A stretch of 60,309 bases of DNA, from positions 1 through 60,309 of the IMG/VR virus record IMGVR_UViG_3300050821_008749; one strand, written 5' to 3'. This document shows, in pieces, positions 7,906-15,620 of the stretch (within the stretch, counting starts at the first letter, position 1; each line of letters opens with the position of its first letter). Source of the stretch: a virus. Below the pieces are notes generated by a model. It worked only from the letters and a program-made list of their open reading frames with translations, was not told the origin of the DNA and searched no databases. The position numbers were made by a program, and so were the translations under genes.

Positions 7906-8328
7906 TCAAATATCGTTTAAGTTTATCTCCAGTTCTTGACCGGTCAAAGAATGGAAAATATTTTGAAGCTGATGAACGTAGGTTAAATAACCTGCTAAAG
8001 CGTTAAATACTATAAAGCTCCATTTACCGGCAGCTAAAGTTGTCTCGGGAATTATGGAGTATATAGAATTAGGTATTTGCCATTGATCTGGAAGAGTACG
8101 AGCTAAATAAAGTCCGCATCGCTTTAACCGTTCGTCATTAAGTTCGATAGGCTTGCAGTTATGTAAATTTACCTCCTTCGATACTGCTATACGGTTATCG
8201 ATTGTAAAGTTACTTTTATGGATGGAAGTAACGGAACCTACTTTCCGATACAATGGACCACCTAATCTTCGGTCCCGCGTTAGATACGTAACCAGATTAC
8301 CAATTCGTAGTTCATTCGACTCTATCAT
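7906..8328 (-). CDS. Small phage protein, 'ELRIGN...YVHQLQN' family
   Basis: 140 residues. N-terminal ELRIGNLVTYL and C-terminal YLTYVHQLQNIFHSLTGQEL are the two conserved ends of a family common in Bacteroidetes phages. The N-terminal part resembles a small SH3/KOW-like barrel and the C-terminal part a helix. Function unknown. Overlaps the start of the upstream gene (8312-8746) by 17 nt, indicating tight operon packing. Confidence 0.6.
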   Translation of the reverse strand: MIESNELRIGNLVTYLTRDRRLGGPLYRKVGSVTSIHKSNFTIDNRIAVSKEVNLHNCKPIELNDERLKRCGLYLARTLPDQWQIPNSIYSIIPETTLAAGKWSFIVFNALAGYLTYVHQLQNIFHSLTGQELEINLNDI

Positions 8329-8746
8329 TTTGCAGCGTTTTAAAATTTTGCAATAGTTGAATGGTTTTTCCTGCTAAAGTAGATTCAGGTTCTCCGGCCG
8401 GTAAATCAGGCTCAAGTACTGATATTTCAGCTAGTTCAAATGTCTGCCCTTTAAAAGTGCCGCCGCATCCAAATTGAAAAAGAATTGGTGCGTGAGTTAA
8501 CACAGCATTGCACCATTTAGCCAGATAGCTCTGATAATGAAAGCCAGGCGAAAAGATGATGCTTCTTTCAGCTTTTTTCATATTGGACGCTATACCTACC
8601 GGCCATTCTATCCAATCATGTTTCCACAAGATTACTGGGTTCATTTCGAAACGCTTGGTATCGATAATGAGTACTGGTTTTGTATGCTCAGGCAATAGCG
8701 CTTCGAAATATATCGGCGTTCTAACTTTCGGCTTTGGCTTGCTCAT
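8312..8746 (-). CDS. Hypothetical accessory protein
   Basis: 144 residues on the minus strand, inside the accessory operon. Soluble, with a basic N-terminus (MSKPKPKVRTP), LFQFGCGGTFKGQTFELAE in the middle and a C-terminal helix. No domain recognised. Confidence 0.5.
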   Translation of the reverse strand: MSKPKPKVRTPIYFEALLPEHTKPVLIIDTKRFEMNPVILWKHDWIEWPVGIASNMKKAERSIIFSPGFHYQSYLAKWCNAVLTHAPILFQFGCGGTFKGQTFELAEISVLEPDLPAGEPESTLAGKTIQLLQNFKTLQNDRVE

Positions 8747-8749
8747 CGG

Positions 8750-8989
8750 TCATTTTTTATATCCTGGATGATGAACTATTAAATAATGAACGGAATCATG
8801 TAAATACCGCTGCTGTTCGCTATAGCTTAATGAATTCCATATTTCCATCCATTCGTCTGTCAAAGGTTCTATTTCAATATATTTTACTACTTCAGTAGGA
8901 ATAGGGCCCTCAAAAGATGAAGGTAACGAAGGCTTGCTAAATACAGGCAGCCTATGAAAATGCTCCAGGTATTCACGAGTATAAGCCAT
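8750..8989 (-). CDS. Hypothetical small protein
   Basis: 79 residues, acidic and aromatic (EIWNSLSYSEQQRYLHDSVHY). It sits 3 nt upstream of the next gene in the same strand series. No family or membrane segment recognised. Confidence 0.5.
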   Translation of the reverse strand: MAYTREYLEHFHRLPVFSKPSLPSSFEGPIPTEVVKYIEIEPLTDEWMEIWNSLSYSEQQRYLHDSVHYLIVHHPGYKK

Positions 8990-8995
8990 AACAGA

Positions 8996-9319
8996 CTATT
9001 TATTGTCCCAAGTATCCTTAGCAGATTTCAGTCGTTCGTCCCAGCGATCTTGAATGGGATTTTCTTCTTTTTTCTTTTTTGCGGCTTCGATTATTTCAGC
9101 CAATGCCGCCATTTTCGCTTTCCTATGAAACATGAAAGTGTACCACGGAATCTGAACTAATAAAAGCCAGCTTACAGAAAGCCACTGAGGGCAGAATACC
9201 CACCACCATGAATAAGGAAAATGATTGTCCAATTTAAGAAAGATGAAAGCCGTACTTATAAGTACTATAGCATTTGGATTGACGATATTAATTTTAGGTT
9301 GCTCAGTAGGCTTAATCAT
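8996..9319 (-). CDS. Small two-span membrane protein
   Basis: 107 residues from ATG 9319, chosen because it overlaps the upstream stop (9312-9314) by only a few bases; an upstream start at 9415 would overlap that gene by 104 nt. Two hydrophobic spans (about residues 15-31 and 42-65, the second Trp-rich: SVSWLLLVQIPWYTFMF) are followed by a Lys/Glu-rich cytoplasmic-looking helix. Could be a superinfection-exclusion or envelope-modifying protein, judging only from topology and its place in an accessory block. Confidence 0.5.
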   Translation of the reverse strand: MIKPTEQPKINIVNPNAIVLISTAFIFLKLDNHFPYSWWWVFCPQWLSVSWLLLVQIPWYTFMFHRKAKMAALAEIIEAAKKKKEENPIQDRWDERLKSAKDTWDNK

Positions 9320-9596
9320 TTCGCGTGGTTTTAGCTCTATATAATTTGAAATCAGTGTCGTATGATGCGTCTTTAGATAACGGTAAATCGATTCCATTTC
9401 GTAGGTCATCAGCAACTTCTCCTATCTTGCCGATGAATATAGCCGCTATCTGGGCGCCGATGGAATCAGGGTCACCTTTTTTACGCAGTGCATCCATGAA
9501 ATCAATAAAGTCGTCTCTGTACATCGTAGTTATGAAAGTGACTTTATCAATTTCATTATTCGGATGGAATATTGCACTTTTAGTTCGTGGATTCAT
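9312..9596 (-). CDS. Hypothetical accessory protein
   Basis: 94 residues from ATG 9596, which abuts the TAG of the upstream gene at 9598-9600. The sequence FITTMYRDDFIDFMDALRKK and GAQIAAIFIGKIGEVADDLR looks like a small helical soluble protein. No known family. Confidence 0.5.
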   Translation of the reverse strand: MNPRTKSAIFHPNNEIDKVTFITTMYRDDFIDFMDALRKKGDPDSIGAQIAAIFIGKIGEVADDLRNGIDLPLSKDASYDTDFKLYRAKTTRND

Positions 9597-9597
9597 G

Positions 9598-9786
9598 CTA
9601 GAGAAGTATGTTTTTTGTAGCTGACAGTTCAAGGGCATAATGATAGCTTTCGGTAGTCCCGGAACATATTAAATACCTACAACCTTCAGGAGTTATAAGT
9701 ATGCTTATTACTAATCTCGCTCGCTGATCGGAATCAGTAATATGATATACAGTATCGCCTATGGCGAATTCGGTATCTACAGTCAT
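9598..9786 (-). CDS. Small 'FAIGDTVYHITDSDQRARLV' protein
   Basis: 62 residues. The pattern GDTVY..TD.DQR.R.V followed by a short GTTESYHYALELS segment is a recurrent short phage protein in Bacteroidetes, probably a small beta-barrel. ATGA overlap with the upstream gene. Function unknown. Confidence 0.6.
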   Translation of the reverse strand: MTVDTEFAIGDTVYHITDSDQRARLVISILITPEGCRYLICSGTTESYHYALELSATKNILL

Positions 9787-10031
9787 AATTCTTTCGGAAT
9801 TTTAAGCCGAAGACCTCGCCTATCAGCTTCAGCTTTCAAAGCTGCGCAGTATTCGAAATCTTCAGTTAGAAGATAATGCCTAAGTTGATCTTGTATCGCC
9901 TCATCAGTAAGATCCGATACTACATAATATGTCACAACAACGCCGCCAACTAAGTCAGCGCCTATTCGTTGATTACGTCTGTATTCTTGTTTCTGTGGCA
10001 TAACATACTTTGGCCAATATGAACGTTTCAT
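9783..10031 (-). CDS. Hypothetical protein translated after the Tad2-like gene
   Basis: 82 residues from ATG 10031, which overlaps the stop of the Tad2-like gene as ATGA; an upstream ATG at 10049 is less likely. Basic N-terminus (MKRSYWPKYVMPQKQEYRR), then VVVTYYVVSDLTDEAIQDQL and a C-terminal helix. Co-translation with the Tad2-like gene hints at a related counter-defence or host-interaction role, but nothing in the sequence proves this. Confidence 0.5.
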   Translation of the reverse strand: MKRSYWPKYVMPQKQEYRRNQRIGADLVGGVVVTYYVVSDLTDEAIQDQLRHYLLTEDFEYCAALKAEADRRGLRLKIPKEL

Positions 10032-10381
10032 CAGTCCACGATTTGCCAATCTTCAGCAAGCAGGTCAGTTTGAGAAGCGAACCAGGGAACATGCTCGCCA
10101 GTAGCAGTTTTCATATCGATATGAGGCAGATACGTTACGGTTTCCCCGACGGATAAATGCGCGGCTAGAGGACGCCCTTCAGAAACTTGAAAGGTGGATC
10201 CTGGAACGAGATATAGCCACATGCCTTTGCCGTTCCACCCGGTTCGGGCAACCTTGAATCCTTGCTTTAAGTGTGAAAGAGCGATACTAAAATTGAATGT
10301 ATGGCCGCCGTAAGTTTCGCGTTCGGGTTGCGTTTTGACTGCATCAGTTGAGGGCTTGGATCCAGGATGTAAATGAGACAT
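10031..10381 (-). CDS. DUF2829 / Thoeris anti-defence 2 (Tad2)-like protein
   Basis: 116 residues. Residues ~27-116 follow the DUF2829 pattern closely: FSIALSHLKQGFKVARTGWN, GKGMWLYLVPGS, TYLPHIDMKTATGEHVPW and FASQTDLLAEDWQIVD. Tad2 proteins of this fold bind and sequester the cyclic ADP-ribose signal made by Thoeris defence, so the phage would block that abortive response. The first ~26 residues are an unstructured polar leader. It is the first gene after a terminator in the minus-strand block and is coupled to the next gene. DUF2829 membership is well supported. Actual anti-Thoeris activity is inferred from the family. Confidence 0.8.
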   Translation of the reverse strand: MSHLHPGSKPSTDAVKTQPERETYGGHTFNFSIALSHLKQGFKVARTGWNGKGMWLYLVPGSTFQVSEGRPLAAHLSVGETVTYLPHIDMKTATGEHVPWFASQTDLLAEDWQIVD

Positions 10382-10402
10382 AGCTATAATTTTTAAGGGA
10401 AT

Positions 10403-10443
10403 GAAAAATAAACCCCCGGTATAACCGAATAAAATACCGGGGG
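10403..10443 (-). terminator. Intrinsic terminator between two minus-strand units
   Basis: Perfect 10-bp stem CCCCCGGTAT (10413-10422) with ATACCGGGGG (10434-10443). Read on the minus strand the hairpin ends in GGGGG followed by TTTATTTTTC. It closes the unit containing the XRE, LuxR-type and Ig-like genes, so the Tad2-like gene needs its own promoter or read-through. Confidence 0.8.
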
Positions 10444-10481
10444 CTAATCCAAAAGTCCGAGTTTACTAAAATTCGAATGCT

Positions 10482-11006
10482 TTACTGAGCCGCGGCAGCT
10501 GCTACAGGTGCCGGAGTACTCCAGCCGGATTGATTGACAATCTGCGTAGCAAGATCGCTGATCAAAACGGAATACGTGAGGTTCGGCAAGGCGTTTCCGT
10601 CTGCATCCTGGGCACCGATCGTAATGGTTGCACCGGCAGCAGTAGTATCGCCTATAGCGGTAGCCGTGACAGTATTGCCACTGATCGCTAGGCCGATGTT
10701 TGTCGTGTCGGAAGAGACCGCCGTAAGATTCTGAATAGTTTCAACATCGCCAGTTGCGTCCTGGCCTTGGAAAATTGCTGAGGTAGCAAATCCCTTTTTC
10801 ATTGTAATGTCCATAGATAAAAAACCTTTATGATTTAAAGTAAAGGTAAATTTCATTGGCCCGGTTGATGACAAAGCGGCCATCACTATTTTTCGGGCCC
10901 TTTTCGGTTCATGGTGGAACCTACGGCGAAAGTTTTCGACAAGGCTGTCGATTGTATCATGCGCTTCATCGATAAGCTGGAGCAGCATATTTTTTTCAGG
11001 GTTCAT
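10482..11006 (-). CDS. Ig-like domain protein, possible capsid decoration
   Basis: 174 residues, starting 1 nt after the HTH gene stop. Residues 1-50 are helical (LLQLIDEAHDTIDSLVENFR), a middle segment repeats short beta strands, and residues ~75-160 read as a bacterial Ig-like/BIG domain (DTTNIGLAISGNTVTATAIG, AQDADGNALPNLTYSV). An Ala-rich tail ends the protein. Phage Ig-like proteins often decorate heads, and the next plus-strand gene is the capsid polyprotein. It is nevertheless transcribed with regulators on the opposite strand, so the role is uncertain. Confidence 0.5.
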   Translation of the reverse strand: MNPEKNMLLQLIDEAHDTIDSLVENFRRRFHHEPKRARKIVMAALSSTGPMKFTFTLNHKGFLSMDITMKKGFATSAIFQGQDATGDVETIQNLTAVSSDTTNIGLAISGNTVTATAIGDTTAAGATITIGAQDADGNALPNLTYSVLISDLATQIVNQSGWSTPAPVAAAAAQ

Positions 11007-11007
11007 A

Positions 11008-11211
11008 TTAAGGTATTAAATTATTTCTTAGATAATGAGCAACTAAGTGTGCGACAGTATGAGTTTCAGTTTTTCGTCTGAGACGGTTTATATACTGTTG
11101 AGTACCTTTATAACTTACATTTAGCCTAGCTGCAATTTCTTTAACCGATTTTCCATTAGCGAGAGCTAATACAATAGCTAAATCCCTGATTTCCCGGTTC
11201 GTTTTTGTCAT
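11008..11211 (-). CDS. LuxR/GerE-type helix-turn-helix regulator
   Basis: 67 residues, essentially only a DNA-binding domain. AIVLALANGKSVKEIAARLN followed by VSYKGTQQYINRLRRKTET is the four-helix LuxR/GerE pattern, with the recognition helix in the second part. No receiver or sensor domain. Probably controls phage or host transcription. An upstream inverted repeat at 11239-11291 could be its site or that of the neighbouring XRE protein. Confidence 0.75.
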   Translation of the reverse strand: MTKTNREIRDLAIVLALANGKSVKEIAARLNVSYKGTQQYINRLRRKTETHTVAHLVAHYLRNNLIP

Positions 11212-11238
11212 GAGATAAATTATTTAAGTCCAGAGCCA

Positions 11239-11291
11239 TGGAGAAATTGAAAACCATGCGTCGGCGGACCTGCACTATTTCAATTTCTCCA
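11239..11291. repeat. 14-bp perfect inverted repeat between two regulator genes
   Basis: TGGAGAAATTGAAA (11239-11252) is the exact reverse complement of TTTCAATTTCTCCA (11278-11291), with a 25-nt spacer. It sits in the 125-nt gap between the XRE-type and LuxR-type genes. No T-run follows on either strand, so an operator is more likely than a terminator. Confidence 0.65.
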
Positions 11292-11336
11292 GCTGGATAA
11301 GCCCCGTCAATTTGATCCAGCTTTGCGTACTTATTC

Positions 11337-11573
11337 TCAGGCGCCGCCGGCAGCCTTACCTTCAGCCATATCTTTCTCAAGCTTATCCAATGAAGCAAGA
11401 TATAAGTGCTCAGTTAGTGTATTCCAGCCATTTTCGCCGCTCTCCATCCTAAATATTGTTTGCTGGCTGATTCCAGAAGCCGCTGAAAGATCAGCAATAG
11501 ATATCCCGGCTTTCGTACGCATTTCCTTTAGCTCGGCGGATCTACGCCGTATATAATCAGAGGTATCGCCCAT
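11337..11573 (-). CDS. XRE-family transcriptional regulator
   Basis: 78 residues from ATG 11573; longer starts at 11603 and 11621 exist but would place the gene start inside a likely promoter -7 region. The HTH is clear: LKEMRTKAGISIADLSAASG followed by ISQQTIFRMESGENGW is the classic Cro/CI-type fold, with the recognition helix at QQTIFRME. A short C-terminal helix (LASLDKLEKDM) may dimerise. It is the first gene of the minus-strand operon and diverges from the capsid polyprotein gene across about 100 bp, so it is well placed to control both directions. Confidence 0.8.
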   Translation of the reverse strand: MGDTSDYIRRRSAELKEMRTKAGISIADLSAASGISQQTIFRMESGENGWNTLTEHLYLASLDKLEKDMAEGKAAGGA

Positions 11574-11658
11574 ATAAAAAGTTATATCCGTATAAAGATT
11601 CATAAAGATATATAAAATCACGTCTTTTCAAAACAATCCGACAACTATATTTTCCAAT

Positions 11659-11666
11659 TACGTTTG
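11659..11666 (+). promoter_or_regulatory. Possible -7 box for the capsid operon
   Basis: TACGTTTG matches the Bacteroidetes -7 consensus TAnnTTTG and ends 8 nt before the ATG of the polyprotein gene, in the gap divergent to the XRE gene. No good -33 TTTG is visible at the usual spacing, so this is tentative. Confidence 0.35.
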
Positions 11667-11674
11667 TAGCTAAG

Positions 11675-14383
11675 ATGGAGCAGCGCGAACGTCGAATCGT
11701 AGTCAGTAGCCCCGCGATCAATAATAAAGGTTCGAAAATACCCAATGAAGTGGTGGATTTCGAGTCTCGATTCCGGGGAAATCCGGTAGGTTTTAAAAAC
11801 CACAACTGGGACGATGACAGTATTTGCACTTGGAAAGACTGGAGAATCGAGGACGTACGAGGAAAACAGTGTTGGACAGCGGTTCCGGTTTTTCACGAAA
11901 TAACAGAAGATTCCAAAAAGTACAAAAAGATGTACGATGCCGGCGTCCTCCGGTCTGCGAGTCTTGGCGGTTTCTCGTCTTATAAGACGGACTACATGGG
12001 CCAGGAGCTGTTAGATGAGGATGGTGCGAAGGTTTCTACCGGTTTTGAAGTTTTTGAAATCTCGCTTCCTTCCGTTCAGGCTAATCCTGATGCTACGCAA
12101 GTTGAACCGCTGATACTTACGGCAGCAGATGCGGAAGACCTGGATATCGGACCGCGGTATCTGGAAGTAGACGAACTAGGACATTTAAATGAGCGCCTTA
12201 CGGTGCTGTCAGCAAAATACAATAATAAACCCCTGGAAATGAAAAATAACGGTACTGAAACTGTTGTCGATCCCCTGGATGAAGAAACCCAGGAAGAAAA
12301 AACCGCTAAAGAAACGCTCGCTGCTGCTCAAAAGAAGCGCGAAGAGCTGAAAGCGGCCAAAGTGAAAGAAACCCAGGGGGCTGAAGAACTTCCCGAGTTC
12401 ATGAAGAAAATTACTAAGACCAATAATAGCACCTTGGCATCCCTTGCCGGCGCTATTGCCAGCGGTATAAAGACCTTTTTTTCCGGAGAGGATGGCGAAG
12501 CGCCTCCTATCACCGACCAACCCCGAACCAAAAAGCCGGGTAAAGATACCGGCCCCGAACAGCCCAATCCTGTAGGCCTTGCTGCTGAAAAAGCGGCCGC
12601 TGAAAAGCGCGAAAAGCTTGAAAAAGCTAAAGCTAGAGCATCCGAAGCTACTGAAAAGTTGCGCGGAGCGAAGGAAAAAGCCGAAAAGGGAGACGCTACT
12701 GAGGACGATGTCGAAAACTACAAGGCTATGGCTAAGGAGTGTGATGCCGCTATGAAGGACTGCGAAGCCGCCGAAAAAGACTGCAATGATGCAGTAGACG
12801 ATTCGGAAGAAATGAAGGCTGAAAAAGCTAAAAAGGAAAAAGAAGCGCACGCCGCAAAACAAGCTGAACTCCTGGCTGCCCAAGAAGCTGCTGCTAAAGT
12901 AGCCGCCGCGGGAGGCTCTAAGCCCGCGCTTAAAACCCTGGAACAGATGAAAGCAGAATTTACGACGCTGGCCCCTAAGCCGGAATCTACGAGCAAAGTT
13001 ATCCGCGATTACGCCGGCAAAACCTTTAGTCAACTGCGTGCATCTACCGACGCCAATGATGAAAGGCTGCTTGCCCGCGTCCTGGCCCCTCAGGAAGCCG
13101 GATCCCTTGCAACGTTACAGGAAGCCCAGGTCCTTCTCAGCTCCATGATGATCGACCCGAAATTCCGCAATGTCATGTCCCGGGCCCGGTTCGCTTCGAA
13201 TGTCTCTGACAGGGAAGCCGAAGCGATACGCCTTTCCCCGGCATATGGCCGTAGCCAGGGTTTGTTTACTACACCCGAGCAGTTCATGGCGCAATTTCAG
13301 TCCGGCGGGGTTGAATACTTCGGCGCTGACCGGACCGTCAGAAAGATGACCACCTTATCCAGCTCGGACGCCGCCCTGGCTTCGCCCGCGCTGAATGCCA
13401 TCGCCTTTCTTTCGTTGATCTTTTTTAAGCTGTTCCCCTCGGGTGAATGGAAAAGCCAGGTACCGGTACTCGCACCTGAGATTATGCCCGATAACACCGG
13501 GGTGATTTGGGGTAACATTATGACGCAGCCCACTATTTACGTGGGTAACCAACCTGTGTCGCCGGCTGACTACCTGCCTGCCGATAATGCGGTTTCTATG
13601 GCGCTCGTCCCTTACTGGATGCAGCCCCTGCGTTTCACTCCGCTTACGATGCACCAACTTCGGTACGATCAGGAATCCAGCGGTATCGCTCAGGCTTTCG
13701 CTACGATGAATAGCTTCATTGACGACAAGCTGATTTATGCGCTGTTGAGCCTTGTACCTCAGTCCTCTATCGTTCAGACTTCTGGCGTTCCGTCCAATCC
13801 GACCCCCGCTACTGCGAGCCCTTACTTTAACATTGCTGGCGCTACTTCTCCGGATGCTTTCGCTTTCTCGCCGAACTTTACTGGGTACTTGACCAAACCG
13901 GTCTTGAATGACGTATCTACCCTGGAACAGATTCTGTACAAGCAGAATTTCAAGCTAAAAGACGAAAAGCAGCTGATGGTGGTCGATCCGACCATGTACA
14001 AATACCTGACTCAGGATCCGGATACGAAATCCCTGCTGACCCGTTGGGTAGGTGATGGCGACGATAAGCTGCTGCAATATCAGAATACCCGGTTTATTAT
14101 GCGTTCTCAGGTCGGTGCCTGGAACCCCGCGGTAGGAGCTACCCCCGGCGCTGTTCTGGATCCCTATGGCGTTGTGCCGAATACGGCCATTTCGATCGCC
14201 CTGGGCTTTATCGCCAGTCAAATCGCGCTCGGTATCGGCCTGCTCGATGTATTCCAGGTTCAGGACCCGACCAACTACGGTATGAGGATCTCTGCTGACG
14301 TTCGTATGGGCGCTGCTGCAATGTGGTACGCTGCCCGTGGTATGACCGCCTACACTTACGCAGCCGGTCAGATTCCTGCATAA
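11675..14383 (+). CDS. Fused prohead protease - scaffold - major capsid protein
   Basis: 902 residues in one uninterrupted frame. Residues 1-~150 look like an HK97-type prohead protease: GNPVGFKNHN carries a candidate catalytic His (H43) and VLRSASLGGFSS the candidate Ser (S96) in the usual S.GG/F context. Residues ~170-440 are Lys/Glu/Ala-rich coiled coil typical of scaffolding. Residues ~455-902 look like an HK97-fold capsid: a head segment (LATLQEAQVLLSSMMIDPKF), aromatic beta regions such as SLIFFKLFPSGEW and VPYWMQPLRF, and a C-terminal GMRISADVRMGAAAMW. Separate genes encode these parts in most phages. Self-cleavage at domain borders is expected but not visible. Starts the right-hand structural operon. 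Confidence 0.85.
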   Translation: MEQRERRIVVSSPAINNKGSKIPNEVVDFESRFRGNPVGFKNHNWDDDSICTWKDWRIEDVRGKQCWTAVPVFHEITEDSKKYKKMYDAGVLRSASLGGFSSYKTDYMGQELLDEDGAKVSTGFEVFEISLPSVQANPDATQVEPLILTAADAEDLDIGPRYLEVDELGHLNERLTVLSAKYNNKPLEMKNNGTETVVDPLDEETQEEKTAKETLAAAQKKREELKAAKVKETQGAEELPEFMKKITKTNNSTLASLAGAIASGIKTFFSGEDGEAPPITDQPRTKKPGKDTGPEQPNPVGLAAEKAAAEKREKLEKAKARASEATEKLRGAKEKAEKGDATEDDVENYKAMAKECDAAMKDCEAAEKDCNDAVDDSEEMKAEKAKKEKEAHAAKQAELLAAQEAAAKVAAAGGSKPALKTLEQMKAEFTTLAPKPESTSKVIRDYAGKTFSQLRASTDANDERLLARVLAPQEAGSLATLQEAQVLLSSMMIDPKFRNVMSRARFASNVSDREAEAIRLSPAYGRSQGLFTTPEQFMAQFQSGGVEYFGADRTVRKMTTLSSSDAALASPALNAIAFLSLIFFKLFPSGEWKSQVPVLAPEIMPDNTGVIWGNIMTQPTIYVGNQPVSPADYLPADNAVSMALVPYWMQPLRFTPLTMHQLRYDQESSGIAQAFATMNSFIDDKLIYALLSLVPQSSIVQTSGVPSNPTPATASPYFNIAGATSPDAFAFSPNFTGYLTKPVLNDVSTLEQILYKQNFKLKDEKQLMVVDPTMYKYLTQDPDTKSLLTRWVGDGDDKLLQYQNTRFIMRSQVGAWNPAVGATPGAVLDPYGVVPNTAISIALGFIASQIALGIGLLDVFQVQDPTNYGMRISADVRMGAAAMWYAARGMTAYTYAAGQIPA

Positions 14384-14426
14384 GGTCTGATGGTTAAAAG
14401 ATCTAATTGAGTATCAACTAATTAAG

Positions 14427-14969
14427 ATGAAAAATATTATCCTCGTTGCATTTTTAGCCTTTATCGGCCTTACCTCTGAAGCGCAGGTCCGGGACACCGT
14501 GCAGCCGCTGGTAAACCAGGGCAATACGTTCGATATTTTCGGAACAATGCCTACCAGTTTACTGCCGGGTCCCGGCAATCCTATGCCTGCTACGGCAGTA
14601 GCCCCTACCTGTATTGATTCTCTTCAGGTGAGCGATACCATCGCAGCGATCATACCGGTCAATCATACCAATGATATTGACTTGTTCAGTTCGTGGTACT
14701 GGCTAAAAGTCGGATCGGGAACTGCTACGATTACTGCCTCGTATTGGCAAAGTAATGACGGCGCAAACTGGCGCCCTGTCATTAAGGGTGTTTTGGACTC
14801 GGCATATACGCGCATTTTCACGCTTTCGGCATCCGGATGGAACTACATCGATACGAAAGTCGATACTGCCCGATTCACCGGAAGGTTTTTGAAGATACAG
14901 CTGATGACATCCAGCACGGCCTCCGTTGGTGGTAGGGTCTATATGCGAACTAAAACTACATTGAAGTAA
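14427..14969 (+). CDS. Secreted-looking beta protein between capsid and sheath genes
   Basis: 180 residues. The first 20 residues (MKNIILVAFLAFIGLTSEAQ) form a good Sec signal peptide with cleavage before Q or QV. The rest is polar beta sequence (YWQSNDGANWRPVIKGVLD, GWNYIDTKVDTARFTGRF) resembling a carbohydrate-binding or discoidin-like beta sandwich. A signal peptide on a protein from the virion cassette is odd: it may be exported to the host envelope, or it may be a virion protein borrowed from a host surface protein. It lies 43 nt after the capsid gene. Confidence 0.6.
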   Translation: MKNIILVAFLAFIGLTSEAQVRDTVQPLVNQGNTFDIFGTMPTSLLPGPGNPMPATAVAPTCIDSLQVSDTIAAIIPVNHTNDIDLFSSWYWLKVGSGTATITASYWQSNDGANWRPVIKGVLDSAYTRIFTLSASGWNYIDTKVDTARFTGRFLKIQLMTSSTASVGGRVYMRTKTTLK

Positions 14970-15008
14970 TCCGTAGCCTTCCTTTTCCTTTAAACCACTT
15001 TGAATATC

Positions 15009-15596
15009 ATGGCAAACAAACTTTTTAAAGCATACGAGCGCGACCTGGAAATTGCTAGGCAATCCATTGAAAATTGGGGGGTAGCGTATATCCACGGTGA
15101 CGGCCAGGTATATCGGGATGAAAATTCATCCGATACGCACAAGCACTTTACCAATCCATTACCAGGTAAAAATCCTCCGCCGCATCCAGCCACCTACCGC
15201 ATGAAATATACGTCGGTGGACCAGGTGCCTAAAACGGTGGAAGCGCTCATTGCTCAGCTCGAAGCTGCAAAACAGCAGGATTACCAGAAGCAAGCAGAAG
15301 ATACGACGGTTGAAAAATCGCTCATCACTGCCCTTCCGGCTAAAAAATCAACTGAAGCAGTTGCTGAAAAGTCAGCTGCTTCTGGAGATGCGGAAAGATT
15401 AGCCGCTGAAAATGCAGAATTGAGAGCCCAGCTGGAAGCTTCTGGAGATGCGGAAAGATTAGCCGCTGAAAATGCAGAATTGAGAGCCCAGCTGGAAGCT
15501 TTGAAAAAGAAAAAACCTGGACGGCCACCGGCGGATTCAAAGGATCCCGGGCCTGAAGGTGAAAAGGAAACCAAGGGAGAGGATCCATTAGGTTAA
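15009..15596 (+). CDS. Coiled-coil protein with an exact internal duplication
   Basis: 195 residues from ATG 15009 (an ATG at 15000 would add three residues). The N-terminal ~75 residues are globular (WGVAYIHGDGQVYRD), and the rest is Glu/Lys/Ala-rich. A 20-residue heptad-like unit, ASGDAERLAAENAELRAQLE, occurs twice in tandem, then comes a basic KKKKPGRPP patch. Position just before the sheath suggests a head-completion or tail-assembly factor. No family recognised. Confidence 0.55.
   Translation: MANKLFKAYERDLEIARQSIENWGVAYIHGDGQVYRDENSSDTHKHFTNPLPGKNPPPHPATYRMKYTSVDQVPKTVEALIAQLEAAKQQDYQKQAEDTTVEKSLITALPAKKSTEAVAEKSAASGDAERLAAENAELRAQLEASGDAERLAAENAELRAQLEALKKKKPGRPPADSKDPGPEGEKETKGEDPLG
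15378..15497. repeat. Perfect 60-bp tandem duplication
   Basis: Bases 15378-15437 and 15438-15497 are identical and encode the same 20-residue coiled-coil unit in frame. Identity at synonymous sites means the duplication is recent or kept identical by slippage or recombination. Confidence 0.9.
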
Positions 15597-15620
15597 GAAC
15601 TTCGAAAAAGACTGATATAA

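Noticed and set aside
11156-11398. 80-residue minus-strand ORF between the two regulators
   Set aside because: Overlaps both HTH genes and consists largely of the inverted repeat region; no coding character.
12209-13033. 274-residue minus-strand ORF opposite the scaffold region
   Set aside because: Its Phe/Ser/Leu-rich sequence is the mirror of the Lys/Glu/Ala coiled-coil codons of the capsid polyprotein, with no start signal or domain.
15281-15588. Minus-strand ORFs with repeated SWALNSAFSAANLSASPEA
   Set aside because: The repeat is only the reverse reading of the 60-bp duplication in the plus-strand coiled-coil gene.
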